A stretch of 45,818 bases of DNA from Mycobacterium sp. 852002-50816_SCH5313054-b (GTDB lineage Bacteria > Actinomycetota > Actinomycetes > Mycobacteriales > Mycobacteriaceae), in the NCBI RefSeq assembly GCF_001667185.1, contig NZ_LZIC01000018.1:1-45818 (forward strand), in the 5' to 3' direction. This document shows, piece by piece, positions 11,316 to 19,985 of this stretch. How positions within the stretch are numbered: the first letter of the stretch is position 1; each line of letters opens with the position of its first letter. Position numbers and translations under genes: made by a program. The notes beneath the pieces are model-generated. The model was not told the origin of the DNA. It did not search any database and saw only the letters and a program-made list of their open reading frames with translations.

Positions 11316-12131
11316 TTAGACGATCCGCCAGCCCCTGCGCGCCCGAAAGCGCATGTCCCACAGGTAAATCTGATACCCGAAGAGCCACGCCCGGTGCGGG
11401 ATGAACCGGTCGGCCAGCCGCAGGGCGGCCAGCAGCCACTCGAACCGGCGCTGCTGGCCCTGCGACCAGTCCAGCTGCATCATCGCCCGGAACTCGGGGG
11501 CCAGGAATCCCGTCGTCGCGAACAGGTTGAACGGACCCGCCAGGACCCGCAGCGGCCACGGCAGGAACGCCAGCGAGGCCACCCCGCGCAGGTGCTCGCG
11601 CACCGGCGGGTCGATGCGCAGCTCGTCGAGGGAGCGCTTCCAGTAGTCGTCGAACGCGGCGCGGTCCGGCGGCCACATCCGCTCGGGCACCTGCAGCGTC
11701 GTGCCCAACCGCTTGGCGTCGCGGTAGACGGCGTCGGCGGAGGTGTCATCCAGCGGGCCGTGCAAAAACTCGTGCTGCTCGACGAAATAGCGGTACAGGC
11801 AGGACGCCACCCACAGCTGCAGCTTGGGGTCGAAGGCGTTGTAGGACACCGGGCTTGACGATGACGAGCGAACCTGCCGGTGCGCGACGTCCACGGCGCC
11901 GCGGATCAGGGCCCGGTCGGACTCGGTCCCGATGGCCGCCACCGCCAGGTAGGTCCCGGTGGTGCGGGCGCGCTTGAACGGATGCTTGTAGACGTTGCCG
12001 CTGTCCACCGGGCTTTCCAGCACGCCGTAACCGACGCCGGGCAGGGACAGCTGCATGATCACGTTCGCCGCGGGCAACAACACCGCCGCCGGGTTCAGCA
12101 GATCCGCGATCCGGGTGGCGGGCCGCTTCAT
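11316..12131 (-). CDS. DUF2236 / MpaB-family oxygenase-like protein (Rv2237-like)
   Basis: This 271-residue protein belongs to the DUF2236 (oxygenase MpaB, latex-clearing-like) family, which includes haem-dependent oxygenases. Most mycobacterial members have no assigned reaction. Typical features are [29 protein letters not shown] text near residues 33-57, the stretch [20 protein letters not shown], and the C-terminal half with [18 protein letters not shown]. The ATG at 12131 opens [14 protein letters not shown]. No signal peptide is seen; the run [15 protein letters not shown] is only weakly hydrophobic. It corresponds by position to Rv2237. Confidence 0.78.
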   Translation of the reverse strand: MKRPATRIADLLNPAAVLLPAANVIMQLSLPGVGYGVLESPVDSGNVYKHPFKRARTTGTYLAVAAIGTESDRALIRGAVDVAHRQVRSSSSSPVSYNAFDPKLQLWVASCLYRYFVEQHEFLHGPLDDTSADAVYRDAKRLGTTLQVPERMWPPDRAAFDDYWKRSLDELRIDPPVREHLRGVASLAFLPWPLRVLAGPFNLFATTGFLAPEFRAMMQLDWSQGQQRRFEWLLAALRLADRFIPHRAWLFGYQIYLWDMRFRARRGWRIV

Positions 12132-12207
12132 CGCGGATTACCCGTCATGGAGTCGAGTACATCACGCTCGGACGTTATTTCCGCCCAAAAGTGGGCAGAC
12201 GTGAGCG

Positions 12208-12348
12208 ATGAGTACTCAACCTGGTAACCCGCGGCCGCTGGCGCGCCCGGCCAGCCTGTCGCCGCCGGCCGACCCCGACGTCTTGCTGTGGTGGGTGGTC
12301 GGCCTGCTGGTCGTCGTCGTGATCGTGGCGGCCATATTGGCCATCTAG
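12208..12348 (+). CDS. small single-pass membrane protein, 46 aa
   Basis: This short open frame has a proline-rich N-terminus (MSTQPGNPRPLARPASLSPP) followed by one strong transmembrane helix, DVLLWWVVGLLVVVVIVAAI, ending at TAG 12348. It lies on the plus strand 38 bp before cobD and diverges from the DUF2236 gene. The ribosome site is weak (GAGCG). The polar-then-membrane layout and wobble-position GC content look like real coding sequence rather than noise. Function unknown. Confidence 0.5.
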   Translation: MSTQPGNPRPLARPASLSPPADPDVLLWWVVGLLVVVVIVAAILAI

Positions 12349-12386
12349 CCCGGCCCCTGCCGGGGCGGGTGTGAGACGCTGCCCGG

Positions 12387-13316
12387 GTGACCCGGGTCGT
12401 CGCCGTGCTGGCCGGGTACGCGGCCGACCTCGCCCTGAGCGACCCGAAACGGGGGCACCCGGTCGCGCTGTTCGGCCGGGCGGCCGCGGCGCTGGAGCGA
12501 TTCACCTACCGCGACTCCAAGGTCGCCGGCGGGCTGCACGTCGGTGTGCTGGTCGGTGTGGTGGCGCTGCTGGGCGCCGCCGGGGCCCGCCGGCCCGTCG
12601 CCGCCACCGCCGCCGCCACGTGGGTATGCCTGGGCGGAACGTCGCTGGCGCGCACCGGCCTGGAGATGTCGCAGCTGCTGGAGCGCGACGACGTTGGCGC
12701 CGCCCGACGACTGCTGCCGTCGCTGTGCGGGCGTGACCCGGCGCGCCTCGACGCCGCTGGCCTGACGCGCGCCGCGCTGGAATCGGTCGCGGAGAACACC
12801 TCCGACGCCCAGGTGGCACCGCTGCTGTGGGCGGCGGCGGGCGGGGCGCCCGCGGTGTTGTCCTATCGCGCCATCAACACGCTGGATTCGATGATCGGCC
12901 ACCGCTCTCCGCGTTATCTCCGATTCGGTTGGGCCGCAGCGCGATTGGATGATCTGGCCAACTATGCCGCCGCGCGGGCGACCGCGGCGCTGGTGGTGCT
13001 GTGCGCTCCCCTCGTCGGTGGATCCCCGGCGGGCGCGCTGCGCGCCTGGCGCCGCGACGCGGCCCGGCATCCCAGCCCCAACGCCGGTGTGGTCGAGGCG
13101 GCCTTCGCCGGGGCGCTGGGGGTTCGGCTCGGCGGACCCACCCAGTATCGCCACGAGCTGCAGATCCGGCCCACCCTCGGCGACGGCCGGCAGCCCGCGG
13201 TGGCCGATCTGCGCCGCGCGGTGGCCTTGTCGCGGGCGGTGCAGGCCGCCGCCGCGCTGTCCGTCGCGTGTGCATCGGTGGGTTGCGCACAGTGGAAAAC
13301 CCTGCGCGCACAGTAA
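12387..13316 (+). CDS. cobD: adenosylcobinamide-phosphate synthase CobD
   Basis: CobD (CbiB family) attaches the aminopropanol arm to adenosylcobyric acid late in cobalamin synthesis and is an integral membrane protein. The 309 residues carry the family motifs DPKRGHPVALFGR, RAALESVAENTSDAQVAPLLWAA (split in the protein by helices), YRAINTLDSMIGH and the C-terminal RHPSPNAGVVEAAFAGALG. Start is GTG 12387 (MTRVVAVLAGYAADL). No cobalamin riboswitch fits in the 38 bp upstream. The gene converges on the SURF1 gene with a 7-bp gap. Confidence 0.93.
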   Translation: MTRVVAVLAGYAADLALSDPKRGHPVALFGRAAAALERFTYRDSKVAGGLHVGVLVGVVALLGAAGARRPVAATAAATWVCLGGTSLARTGLEMSQLLERDDVGAARRLLPSLCGRDPARLDAAGLTRAALESVAENTSDAQVAPLLWAAAGGAPAVLSYRAINTLDSMIGHRSPRYLRFGWAAARLDDLANYAAARATAALVVLCAPLVGGSPAGALRAWRRDAARHPSPNAGVVEAAFAGALGVRLGGPTQYRHELQIRPTLGDGRQPAVADLRRAVALSRAVQAAAALSVACASVGCAQWKTLRAQ

Positions 13317-13323
13317 AAGCGGC

Positions 13324-14136
13324 CTATCGGCGCCGGCCGTAGCGGTCGGCGAGTTTGTCCTCGACGGTCTTCGGGGTCTCGGGCGTCGCCGCTTGCTTCT
13401 CGCGGCGCCGGACGCGAATCTCGGAATAGATGAAGTAGCCCAACCCGATCGGCGCCAGGATGCCGAACGAAATCCATTGGATGCCATACGACAGGAACGG
13501 CCCGGCGTCCAGGTGCGGGATGCCGATCACGCCGAGGCCGCCGGGCTGGTCCTCGACCAACTGCAGATACGACCCGGCCAGCGGGACCTTGGTCAGCGCC
13601 GCGACCTGCTCGGTGTTGATCGAATACACCTGCTGCACACCGTCTCTGACGAACGGATCCTTGCCCGTCACGGTGGGCTCGGAGTCGCGCAGCCGGGCCG
13701 TGACGGTCACCCTCTCCGCCGGCGGGCGGGGGAACGCCGGGACGTGCGAGCCGGCTTCGGGCCGCACGTAGCCGCGGTCCACCAGCACGGTGGGCCCGTC
13801 GTCGACGACGAACGGTGCCAGCACCTCGAACGCCTGATCCCCCTCCACCACCCGCAGGCGGGCCAGCACCTGCACGTCGGGCAGATAGTGGCCGGTCGCC
13901 GTGACCCTGCGCCACTGCGCGCCCGGGGCCGACGAATCCTGCTGTGGCAGCAGCGTTTGCACCGGCACCGGCGCGGTGTTGAGGGAGTATTCGATCTGGT
14001 GATTCTCCCGGGATGTCCGGGTGTTCTTCCCGAGCTGCCAGGGCGCCAGCACCATGAAACACAGGTAGGTGAAGGCGATCACCACCAGGGCCAGCGCTAT
14101 CCAGCCGGGCCGCAGCAGGAATGCCAGGCGGCGCAT
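13324..14136 (-). CDS. SURF1 family protein (Rv2235-like), cytochrome oxidase assembly
   Basis: SURF1 proteins help insert haem a into cytochrome c oxidase. The 270-residue product has the canonical two-helix layout: an N-terminal membrane segment WIALALVVIAFTYLCFMVLA followed by PWQLGK, a periplasmic domain with VLVDRGYVRPE, and a second helix ISFGILAPIGLGYFIY near the C-terminus. The frame stays open through ptpA, but ATG 14136 (MRRLAFLLRPG) is right: it overlaps the ptpA stop as TGATG and begins just before the first helix. Confidence 0.9.
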   Translation of the reverse strand: MRRLAFLLRPGWIALALVVIAFTYLCFMVLAPWQLGKNTRTSRENHQIEYSLNTAPVPVQTLLPQQDSSAPGAQWRRVTATGHYLPDVQVLARLRVVEGDQAFEVLAPFVVDDGPTVLVDRGYVRPEAGSHVPAFPRPPAERVTVTARLRDSEPTVTGKDPFVRDGVQQVYSINTEQVAALTKVPLAGSYLQLVEDQPGGLGVIGIPHLDAGPFLSYGIQWISFGILAPIGLGYFIYSEIRVRRREKQAATPETPKTVEDKLADRYGRRR

Positions 14137-14627
14137 CACCCGTGTCCGTTCTCCGTGAGCCGCTCGTCGACCCAGGCGTGCAGGCCGGGCAGGGCGGCCT
14201 CGATGACGGCCAACACGTCCTCGAAGTCCTCGGGGTCGCCGTAGTACGGATCCTCCACGTCGAGAGCGTGGGCGCCCGAGCGCGGGTCGAACGACCGCAG
14301 CATCCGGATCCGCTCCTCGTCGACGCCGAGCTGCCGCAGCATCCGAACGTGGTTGCGTCCCAAAGCCACCACCAGGTCGGCCGCCAGGTGCTCGTCGTTC
14401 AGCTGGGCGGCGCAGTGGGCGGTGGGATAGCCGTGGGCGCGCAGCACCCGGGTGGCGCGGTCGTCGGCGCAACTGCCGACGTGCCAGTTGCCGGTGCCGG
14501 CGCTGGTCACCCGCACCGCGTCGCCCAGCCCGCGCCGCTGCAGTTGGTCGGCGAAGACCTTCTCGGCCATCGGGGAGCGGCAGATGTTGCCGGTGCAGAC
14601 GAAGGTGACGTGCAACGGTTCAGACAC
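14136..14627 (-). CDS. ptpA: low-molecular-weight protein tyrosine phosphatase PtpA
   Basis: PtpA is a secreted tyrosine phosphatase that in M. tuberculosis acts on host trafficking proteins in macrophages. The 163 residues carry the P-loop CTGNICRS with nucleophile Cys11 and Arg17. The general acid Asp126 is in EDPYYGDP, with Tyr128 and Tyr129, the sites phosphorylated by PtkA in M. tuberculosis. The gene overlaps ptkA upstream by 8 bp and SURF1 downstream by 1 bp, giving the operon ptkA-ptpA-SURF1. There is no signal peptide, as for the known protein. Confidence 0.96.
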   Translation of the reverse strand: MSEPLHVTFVCTGNICRSPMAEKVFADQLQRRGLGDAVRVTSAGTGNWHVGSCADDRATRVLRAHGYPTAHCAAQLNDEHLAADLVVALGRNHVRMLRQLGVDEERIRMLRSFDPRSGAHALDVEDPYYGDPEDFEDVLAVIEAALPGLHAWVDERLTENGHG

Positions 14628-15282
14628 CGAGGGCCCTCCGGAGCTCGTCGACGGTCGCGGCGTGCGTCACGCCGGTGACGCTGAACCCCTCATGAAAGTC
14701 GTCGCGCCCGTAGCCCCAGCCGACCACCACGGTGTCGATGCCGTGCGCGGCCGCGCCGTGCACGTCGTGGCTGCGGTCGCCGACCATCAGCACCCGCTCG
14801 GGCAGCGGTTGGAGCTGGTCCAGCGCGTGGGCCAGCACCTCCTCCTTGCTCTTGCGCGAGCCGTCGGGGGCCGCGCCGGCGATGACCTCGAAATGCTGGT
14901 CCAGCCCGAAATGGGCGAGGATGCGCCGCGCCGTCGGCTCCAGCTTCGAGGTGGCCACGGCCAGCCGGACGCCGGCGGCGCGCAGGTCGGCCAGCAACGG
15001 CTCGATGCCGTCGAACAGCGTGTTCATCGCCCAGCCGCGGGCGCCGTACTCGGCCCGGAAGGCGGTGATCGCCTCCTCGGCGGAGTCGCCGAACATCGTG
15101 CGGAAGGTGTCGTCCATCGGCGGGCCGACGATATGCGCGGTCAGGTCGCCCTCGGGTACGGCGGCTCCGACGTGGTCGAGCGCGTGCAGGAAGCTGGCCA
15201 CGATGCCTTCCGCCGAGTCGGTCAGCGTGCCGTCGAGATCAAAGATCACCAGCTGCGGTGTGCCCGCGATCGTGCCTGTCAC
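14620..15282 (-). CDS. ptkA: protein tyrosine kinase PtkA (HAD-fold), short N-terminus
   Basis: PtkA is an unusual tyrosine kinase with a haloacid dehalogenase fold that phosphorylates PtpA. The 220-residue protein has HAD motif I DLDGTLTDS (first aspartate at about residue 15), motif II in AVATSKLEP, and motif III-IV in MVGDRSHDVHGAAAHG, so the fold is intact. The M. tuberculosis protein has a disordered extension of roughly 70-80 residues ahead of this domain. Here the frame upstream of GTG 15282 has no ATG, GTG or TTG before a stop, so the extension is absent. The gene overlaps ptpA by 8 bp. Confidence 0.92.
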   Translation of the reverse strand: MTGTIAGTPQLVIFDLDGTLTDSAEGIVASFLHALDHVGAAVPEGDLTAHIVGPPMDDTFRTMFGDSAEEAITAFRAEYGARGWAMNTLFDGIEPLLADLRAAGVRLAVATSKLEPTARRILAHFGLDQHFEVIAGAAPDGSRKSKEEVLAHALDQLQPLPERVLMVGDRSHDVHGAAAHGIDTVVVGWGYGRDDFHEGFSVTGVTHAATVDELRRALGV

Positions 15283-15365
15283 CTCACCATTGTCCTCGAT
15301 GGCCAGTTTCGGAGTGCGACGGCGTTCCCGCCACGCGCCCGCGGCGGCCCACTAGTGTTTCACGG

Positions 15366-16394
15366 ATGGCGACTCTGAACCCGAGCCCGCCTGCGGCCCG
15401 CTATCACGGCGATCAGGCCGTGGCGCCCGGGATGCTCGATTTCGCCGTCAACGTCCGGCACGCGCAACCGCCGGAGTGGCTGACGCGGCGGCTGGCCGAG
15501 CGGCTGCCGGACCTGGCGAGCTACCCGGGCCTGCGGGACGTGCACCGCGCCCAGGACGCGGTCGCCGCGCGACACGGCCGCACCCGCGACGAGGTGCTGC
15601 CGCTGGCCGGCGCGGCGGAAGGGTTCGCGTTGCTGCCCCACCTGCGCCCGGCGCGGGCGGCGATCGTGGCGCCCGCGTTCACCGAGCCCGCCGTGGCGCT
15701 GGGCGCGGCCGGGGTGCCCGTCGAGCATGTCGTGCTCGAGCCGCCGTTCCGCCTCGACGACGCGCGCGTGCCCGACGACGCCGATCTGGTGGTGGTGGGC
15801 AACCCGACCAACCCCACCTCGGTGCTGCACTCCCGCGCGCAGCTGCTGGCGTTGCGCCGGCCCGGCCGCATCCTGGTGGTCGACGAGGCGTTCGCCGATG
15901 CGGTCCCCGGCGAACCGGAGTCGCTGGCCGGCGACCCGCTGCCCGACGTGCTGGTGCTGCGCAGCCTGACCAAGACGTGGGCGCTGGCCGGGCTGCGGGT
16001 GGGCTACGCGCTGGGCGCCCCGGAGCTGCTGGCGCGGCTGACGGCGCGGCGCGCGCACTGGCCGGTGGGGACGCTGCAACTGACGGCCATCGCGGCCTGT
16101 AGTGATCCGCGGGCCGTCGCGGAAGCGGCGGCCGGTGCGGTGCGGTTGACCCGGTTGCGCGCGGAGATGGTGGCCGGCCTGGAGTCGGTGGGCGCCGACG
16201 TGGTCGACGGCCGGGCCCCGTTCGTCCTGTTCGGGCGTCCGGACGCCGCCTCGCTGCGAAATAGACTGGAGCGCAAGTGGATTGCCGTGCGCCGCTGCGA
16301 CACGTTCGTCGGCCTGGACGAACGGTACCTGCGGGCGGCGGTGCGCCCCGAGTGGCCGCTGCTGGTCGACGCGATCGCCGGGGTGCCGCGGTGA
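15366..16394 (+). CDS. cobC: PLP-dependent aminotransferase, CobC/HisC-like (Rv2231c-like)
   Basis: This is a fold-type I aminotransferase of the CobC/threonine-phosphate decarboxylase group, annotated in mycobacteria as a cobalamin-related protein. The 342 residues show substrate-site text [11 protein letters not shown], the aspartate in VVDEAFAD that pairs with the PLP nitrogen, and the Schiff-base lysine in [15 protein letters not shown]. Its likely role is making aminopropanol phosphate for the nucleotide loop of B12, in line with cobD nearby, but histidinol-phosphate aminotransferase activity cannot be excluded. ATG 15366 is used. It starts an operon whose next three genes each overlap by 4 bp. 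Confidence 0.82.
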   Translation: MATLNPSPPAARYHGDQAVAPGMLDFAVNVRHAQPPEWLTRRLAERLPDLASYPGLRDVHRAQDAVAARHGRTRDEVLPLAGAAEGFALLPHLRPARAAIVAPAFTEPAVALGAAGVPVEHVVLEPPFRLDDARVPDDADLVVVGNPTNPTSVLHSRAQLLALRRPGRILVVDEAFADAVPGEPESLAGDPLPDVLVLRSLTKTWALAGLRVGYALGAPELLARLTARRAHWPVGTLQLTAIAACSDPRAVAEAAAGAVRLTRLRAEMVAGLESVGADVVDGRAPFVLFGRPDAASLRNRLERKWIAVRRCDTFVGLDERYLRAAVRPEWPLLVDAIAGVPR

Positions 16395-17530
16395 CCGTGC
16401 GCCTTGCCGACGTGATCGAGGCGCTGGACGAGGCCTACCCGCCGCGCCTTGCGCAGTCGTGGGATTCGGTCGGCCTGGTCTGCGGCGACCCCGACGATGC
16501 GCTGGACTCCGTGACCGTCGCCGTCGACGCGACGCCGGCCGTCGTCGACGAAGTTCCCGAGGGCGGCCTGCTGCTGGCCCATCACCCGTTGCTGCTGCGC
16601 GGCGTCGACACGGTGGCGGCGAGCACCCCGAAGGGCGCGCTGGTGCACCGCCTGATCCGAACCGGGCGTTCGCTGTTCACCGCGCACACCAACGCCGACT
16701 CCGCATCGCCGGGCGTGTCCGACGCGCTCGCCGACGCCCTCGGCCTCACCGTCGAGGAGGTGCTCGAACCGCTCGCGGCGGCGGGCGATCTCGACAAGTG
16801 GGTCGTCTACGTGCCCCGCGAGAACGCGGAAGCGGTGCAGCAGGCCGTGTTCGAGGCCGGCGCCGGGCACATCGGCGACTACTCGCACTGCAGCTGGAGC
16901 GTCAGCGGCATCGGCCAGTTCCTGCCGCACGAAGGGGCCACTCCCGCAATCGGCAGCGTCGGCAGCGTCGAACGGGTGGCCGAGGACCGGTTCGAGGTGA
17001 TCGCTCCCGCCCGCGTGCGGGGCGCGGTGCTGGCGGCGATGCGCGCCGCCCATCCGTACGAGGAGCCAGCGTTCGACATCCTCGCGCTGCTGCCCCCGCC
17101 GAGCGACGCCGGGCTGGGCCGCATCGGCAGGCTGGCGCGGCCGGAACCGCTGCGCGACTTCGTGTCCCGCGTCGGTGCCGCATTGCCGCGGACTTCGTGG
17201 GGCGTGCGCGCGGCGGGGGACCCGGACCTGCCGGTGTCGCGGGTCGCCGTGTGCGGCGGCGCTGGGGACTCGCTGCTGGGCGCCGCGGCGGCCGCGGGCG
17301 TGCAGGCCTATGTCACCGCCGATCTTCGGCACCATCCGGCCGACGAGCACCGCCGGGCCTCGGGTGTGGCCCTGGTCGACGTGGCGCACTGGGCAAGCGA
17401 ATTCCCCTGGTGCGAGCAGGCCGCGGGCGTATTGCGGTCGCGTTTCGGGGCGGCGCTGGCCGTGCGGGTGTGCGCCATCCGCACCGACCCGTGGGATCTG
17501 GGTTACGACGACGGGGGAGGACGGCCATGA
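16391..17530 (+). CDS. NIF3/DUF34 family dinuclear metal-binding protein (Rv2230c-like)
   Basis: Members of the NIF3-like family form hexameric rings with a dinuclear metal site; their reaction is not settled and GTP cyclohydrolase I type 2 labels are unproven. The 379 residues include both halves of the metal site: [12 protein letters not shown] and [19 protein letters not shown] near the N-terminus, and [11 protein letters not shown] plus [10 protein letters not shown] near the C-terminus. A PII-like insert lies between (about residues 135-240, [13 protein letters not shown]). GTG 16391 overlaps the previous stop as GTGA and the next start as ATGA. Confidence 0.88.
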   Translation: MTVRLADVIEALDEAYPPRLAQSWDSVGLVCGDPDDALDSVTVAVDATPAVVDEVPEGGLLLAHHPLLLRGVDTVAASTPKGALVHRLIRTGRSLFTAHTNADSASPGVSDALADALGLTVEEVLEPLAAAGDLDKWVVYVPRENAEAVQQAVFEAGAGHIGDYSHCSWSVSGIGQFLPHEGATPAIGSVGSVERVAEDRFEVIAPARVRGAVLAAMRAAHPYEEPAFDILALLPPPSDAGLGRIGRLARPEPLRDFVSRVGAALPRTSWGVRAAGDPDLPVSRVAVCGGAGDSLLGAAAAAGVQAYVTADLRHHPADEHRRASGVALVDVAHWASEFPWCEQAAGVLRSRFGAALAVRVCAIRTDPWDLGYDDGGGRP

Positions 17531-18264
17531 AAGCCGAGGTGGCGCAGCAACTTTCGCTACTCGAATTATCGAAGCTGGATGCGGAGCTGTCGCGCATCGC
17601 GCACCGGACCGCCCACCTGCCGCAACGAGAGGCGATGGAGCGGATCCAGTCCGAGCACAACGCCGCCGGCGACCGGCTCGGAGCGCTGCGAATTGCCCTC
17701 GAGGACTTGGACGCCCAGGTGTCGCGATTCGAGGCGGAGATCGACGCGGTGCGGCAGCGCGAGGACCGGGATCGCGCGATGCTCAAATCGGGCGCCACGG
17801 ATGCCAAGCAACTGTCGGACCTGCAGCACGAGCTGGAGACCCTGCTGCGGCGGCAAAGCAGTCTGGAGGATTCCCTGCTGGAGGTGATGGAGCGCCGCGA
17901 GGAGCTGCAGGCGCAGGTGACCTCCGAGGAGGATGCGGTCCGGGGCCTGCAGTCCGAGTTGACCGCCGCCCAGCAGGCTCTCGACGCCGCACTCGCCGAG
18001 ATCGACGAGGCCCGCGAGGCCCATTCGTCGCGGCGCGACACGCTCGCCGCGGGGCTGGATCCCGCGCTGTCCGCCGTGTACGAGCGCCAGCGCGCCGGCG
18101 GAGGCCCGGGTGCCGGGCCGTTGCTCGGGCATCGGTGCGGGGCCTGCCGGATCGAGATCGGCCGCGGTGAACTGTCCCGCATTTCCGCCGCCCCCGAGGA
18201 CGAGCTGGTGCGTTGCCCGGAATGCGGCGCCATTCTGCTGCGGGTCAAGGGATTCGAGAAGTGA
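17527..18264 (+). CDS. coiled-coil zinc-ribbon protein (Rv2229c-like)
   Basis: The 245-residue protein is mostly a long antiparallel coiled coil (about residues 10-180, heptad-rich with many Glu, Gln, Arg and Leu). It ends in a C4 zinc ribbon: CGAC near residue 205 and CPEC near residue 232, the typical zf-RING_7-type pair. It lies between NIF3 and RNase HI genes with 4-bp overlaps at both ends, a linkage conserved across mycobacteria. It may act as a nucleic-acid or protein adaptor for these neighbours; no enzyme motif is visible. Confidence 0.85.
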   Translation: MKAEVAQQLSLLELSKLDAELSRIAHRTAHLPQREAMERIQSEHNAAGDRLGALRIALEDLDAQVSRFEAEIDAVRQREDRDRAMLKSGATDAKQLSDLQHELETLLRRQSSLEDSLLEVMERREELQAQVTSEEDAVRGLQSELTAAQQALDAALAEIDEAREAHSSRRDTLAAGLDPALSAVYERQRAGGGPGAGPLLGHRCGACRIEIGRGELSRISAAPEDELVRCPECGAILLRVKGFEK

Positions 18265-19376
18265 AAGTCGTCATCGAGGCCGACGGCGGCTCCCGCGGCA
18301 ACCCCGGGCCGGCCGGGTATGGCGCGGTGGTGCGCAGCGCGGACCGCTCGACCGTGCTGGCCGAGGCCAAGCAGGCCATCGGCGTCGCGACCAACAACGT
18401 CGCCGAATACCGTGGGCTGATTGCCGGTTTGGACGACGCGCTCAAAGTGGGCGCCACCGAGGCCGAGGTCTTCCTGGATTCGAAGCTGTTGGTGGAGCAG
18501 ATGTCCGGCCGGTGGAAGGTCAAACACCCCGACCTTGTCGAACTCCATTCCCAGGCCCGAAAGTTGGCAGCCCGTTTCGACCGGGTCGGCTACACGTGGA
18601 TTCCGCGGGACCGCAACTCGCACGCGGATCGGTTGGCCAACGAGGCGATGGATGCCGCGGCGGTCGCCGATGGCGACGCCGAAAATTCCGACCCGCCGGC
18701 CGCCGAGTCCGCGAGAAACGCGGCGGCCGAGGTCAAGACGTCTCCCGGATGGACCGGGGCGCGCGGCACCCCGACGAGGCTGCTGTTGCTGCGGCACGGA
18801 CAGACCGAATTATCGGCGCAGCGCCGCTACTCCGGGCGCGGCAACCCGGCGCTGACCGAGGCCGGCCGTCAACAGGCCGAGGCGGCGGCGCACTACATGG
18901 CGCAGCGGGGCGGGATCGCCGCGGTGATCTCCTCGCCGCTGCAGCGGGCCTATGACACCGCCGCGACCGCCGCCAAGGCGCTGGGCCTGGACGTGGCCGT
19001 CGACGAGGACTTGATCGAGACCGATTTCGGGGCGTGGGAGGGGCTGACGTTCGCCGAAGCGGCAGAGCGCGATCCGGAGTTGCATCGCCGCTGGCTGCGT
19101 GACACCAGGACGAAGCCGCCGGGCGGCGAAAGCTTCGACGCGGTGCGCGATCGGGTGCTGCGGGTGCGCGAACGGATCGTCGCCGCGCATCAGGGCGCCA
19201 CGGTGCTGGTGGTGTCGCACGTGACCCCGATCAAGATGCTGCTGCGGCTGGCGCTGGACGCCGGGCCCGGCATTCTGTACCGGCTGCATCTTGACCTGGC
19301 GTCGTTGAGCATCGCAGAGTTCTATTCGGATGGAGCGTCTTCGGTGAGGCTGGTAAACCAGACAGGCTATCTTTAG
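18261..19376 (+). CDS. bifunctional RNase HI / acid phosphatase (Rv2228c-like)
   Basis: This is a two-domain protein of 371 residues. Residues about 1-135 are a type I RNase H: EADGGSRGNPG with catalytic Asp8, NNVAEYRGLIAGL supplying the glutamate, FLDSKLLVEQM, and the last acid in NSHADRLANEA. After a linker of about 40 residues rich in Ala, Asp and Ser comes a histidine phosphatase domain starting LLLRHGQTE, with the second histidine in VSHVTPIKML. In M. tuberculosis the N-terminal domain degrades RNA in RNA-DNA hybrids, and the C-terminal domain has acid and alpha-ribazole phosphatase activity, linking to B12 synthesis. GTG 18261 overlaps the upstream stop. Confidence 0.93.
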   Translation: MKVVIEADGGSRGNPGPAGYGAVVRSADRSTVLAEAKQAIGVATNNVAEYRGLIAGLDDALKVGATEAEVFLDSKLLVEQMSGRWKVKHPDLVELHSQARKLAARFDRVGYTWIPRDRNSHADRLANEAMDAAAVADGDAENSDPPAAESARNAAAEVKTSPGWTGARGTPTRLLLLRHGQTELSAQRRYSGRGNPALTEAGRQQAEAAAHYMAQRGGIAAVISSPLQRAYDTAATAAKALGLDVAVDEDLIETDFGAWEGLTFAEAAERDPELHRRWLRDTRTKPPGGESFDAVRDRVLRVRERIVAAHQGATVLVVSHVTPIKMLLRLALDAGPGILYRLHLDLASLSIAEFYSDGASSVRLVNQTGYL

Positions 19377-19397
19377 GCGGGTATAAGGAAGCGATCG

Positions 19398-19979
19398 ATG
19401 CAGCCGTCTCAACCATCCGAGGAATCTCTTCCCGCGGACGTACGCGCGCGGGTGATGGCGGCGGCGCTCGATGAGTTGTCCCGCTGGGGTGTCGAGCGGT
19501 TCAGCATCGAGGCCTTGGCGGAGCGCCATCACCTCGATCCCGCGATGATCCACCGTTTCTGGGGAACCCGGCAGCGACTCATCGTTGCTGCGGCCCTGGC
19601 CGATGCGGAGGCCTACAGTTCGATAGCCGACACCGGCTCGCTGCACGGGGACCTGCTGGCGTTGGCCTGCAAGCTGGCCGATCGGATCAACAGCCCGGCG
19701 GGCCGCGCGTTTATGCGCGCGCTGGTCATGGACCGTCGTGGACCGCACGACGAAGAGACGCGAATGATGGTGTGGGAGGCGCGTTTTGCCGTGGTGCGCG
19801 AGGTCGTCGACCGGGCCAGGAAGCGTGGCGATCTGCGGGACGATGTCAACACCCTGGCCGCCGTGCAGATCGTCCTGGCGCCGTTGAACGTTCGCGCCCT
19901 GTACTCCGACGCCCCGATCGACGATCGCTATTGCGAGGCGGTCGCCGACATGGCCTGGCACGCACTGGCCCGGAAATAG
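19398..19979 (+). CDS. TetR family transcriptional regulator
   Basis: A 193-residue repressor-type protein. The N-terminal helix-turn-helix (about residues 15-62) reads RVMAAALDELSRWGVERFSIEALAERHHLDPAMIHRFWGTRQRLI, here given in pieces: MAAALDELSRWGVERF, then EALAERHHLDPAMIHRFWG. The C-terminal ligand-binding part is helical and has no obvious motif. ATG 19398 follows AAGGAAG at 19384-19390. It lies 21 bp after the RNase HI gene and converges on the P450 with a 6-bp gap, so it may be part of the upstream operon or may control the P450/amidohydrolase operon. Its target is unknown. Confidence 0.85.
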   Translation: MQPSQPSEESLPADVRARVMAAALDELSRWGVERFSIEALAERHHLDPAMIHRFWGTRQRLIVAAALADAEAYSSIADTGSLHGDLLALACKLADRINSPAGRAFMRALVMDRRGPHDEETRMMVWEARFAVVREVVDRARKRGDLRDDVNTLAAVQIVLAPLNVRALYSDAPIDDRYCEAVADMAWHALARK

Positions 19980-19985
19980 CCGACC

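Noticed and set aside
12349..12386. Cobalamin riboswitch ahead of cobD
   Set aside because: Only 38 bp separate cobD from the preceding small frame and no B12-box-like sequence is visible.
15258..15365. Longer N-terminus for the CobC-like aminotransferase
   Set aside because: The added 36 residues are Arg/Pro/Cys-rich, lie over the ptkA start, and the family protein begins near ATG 15366.
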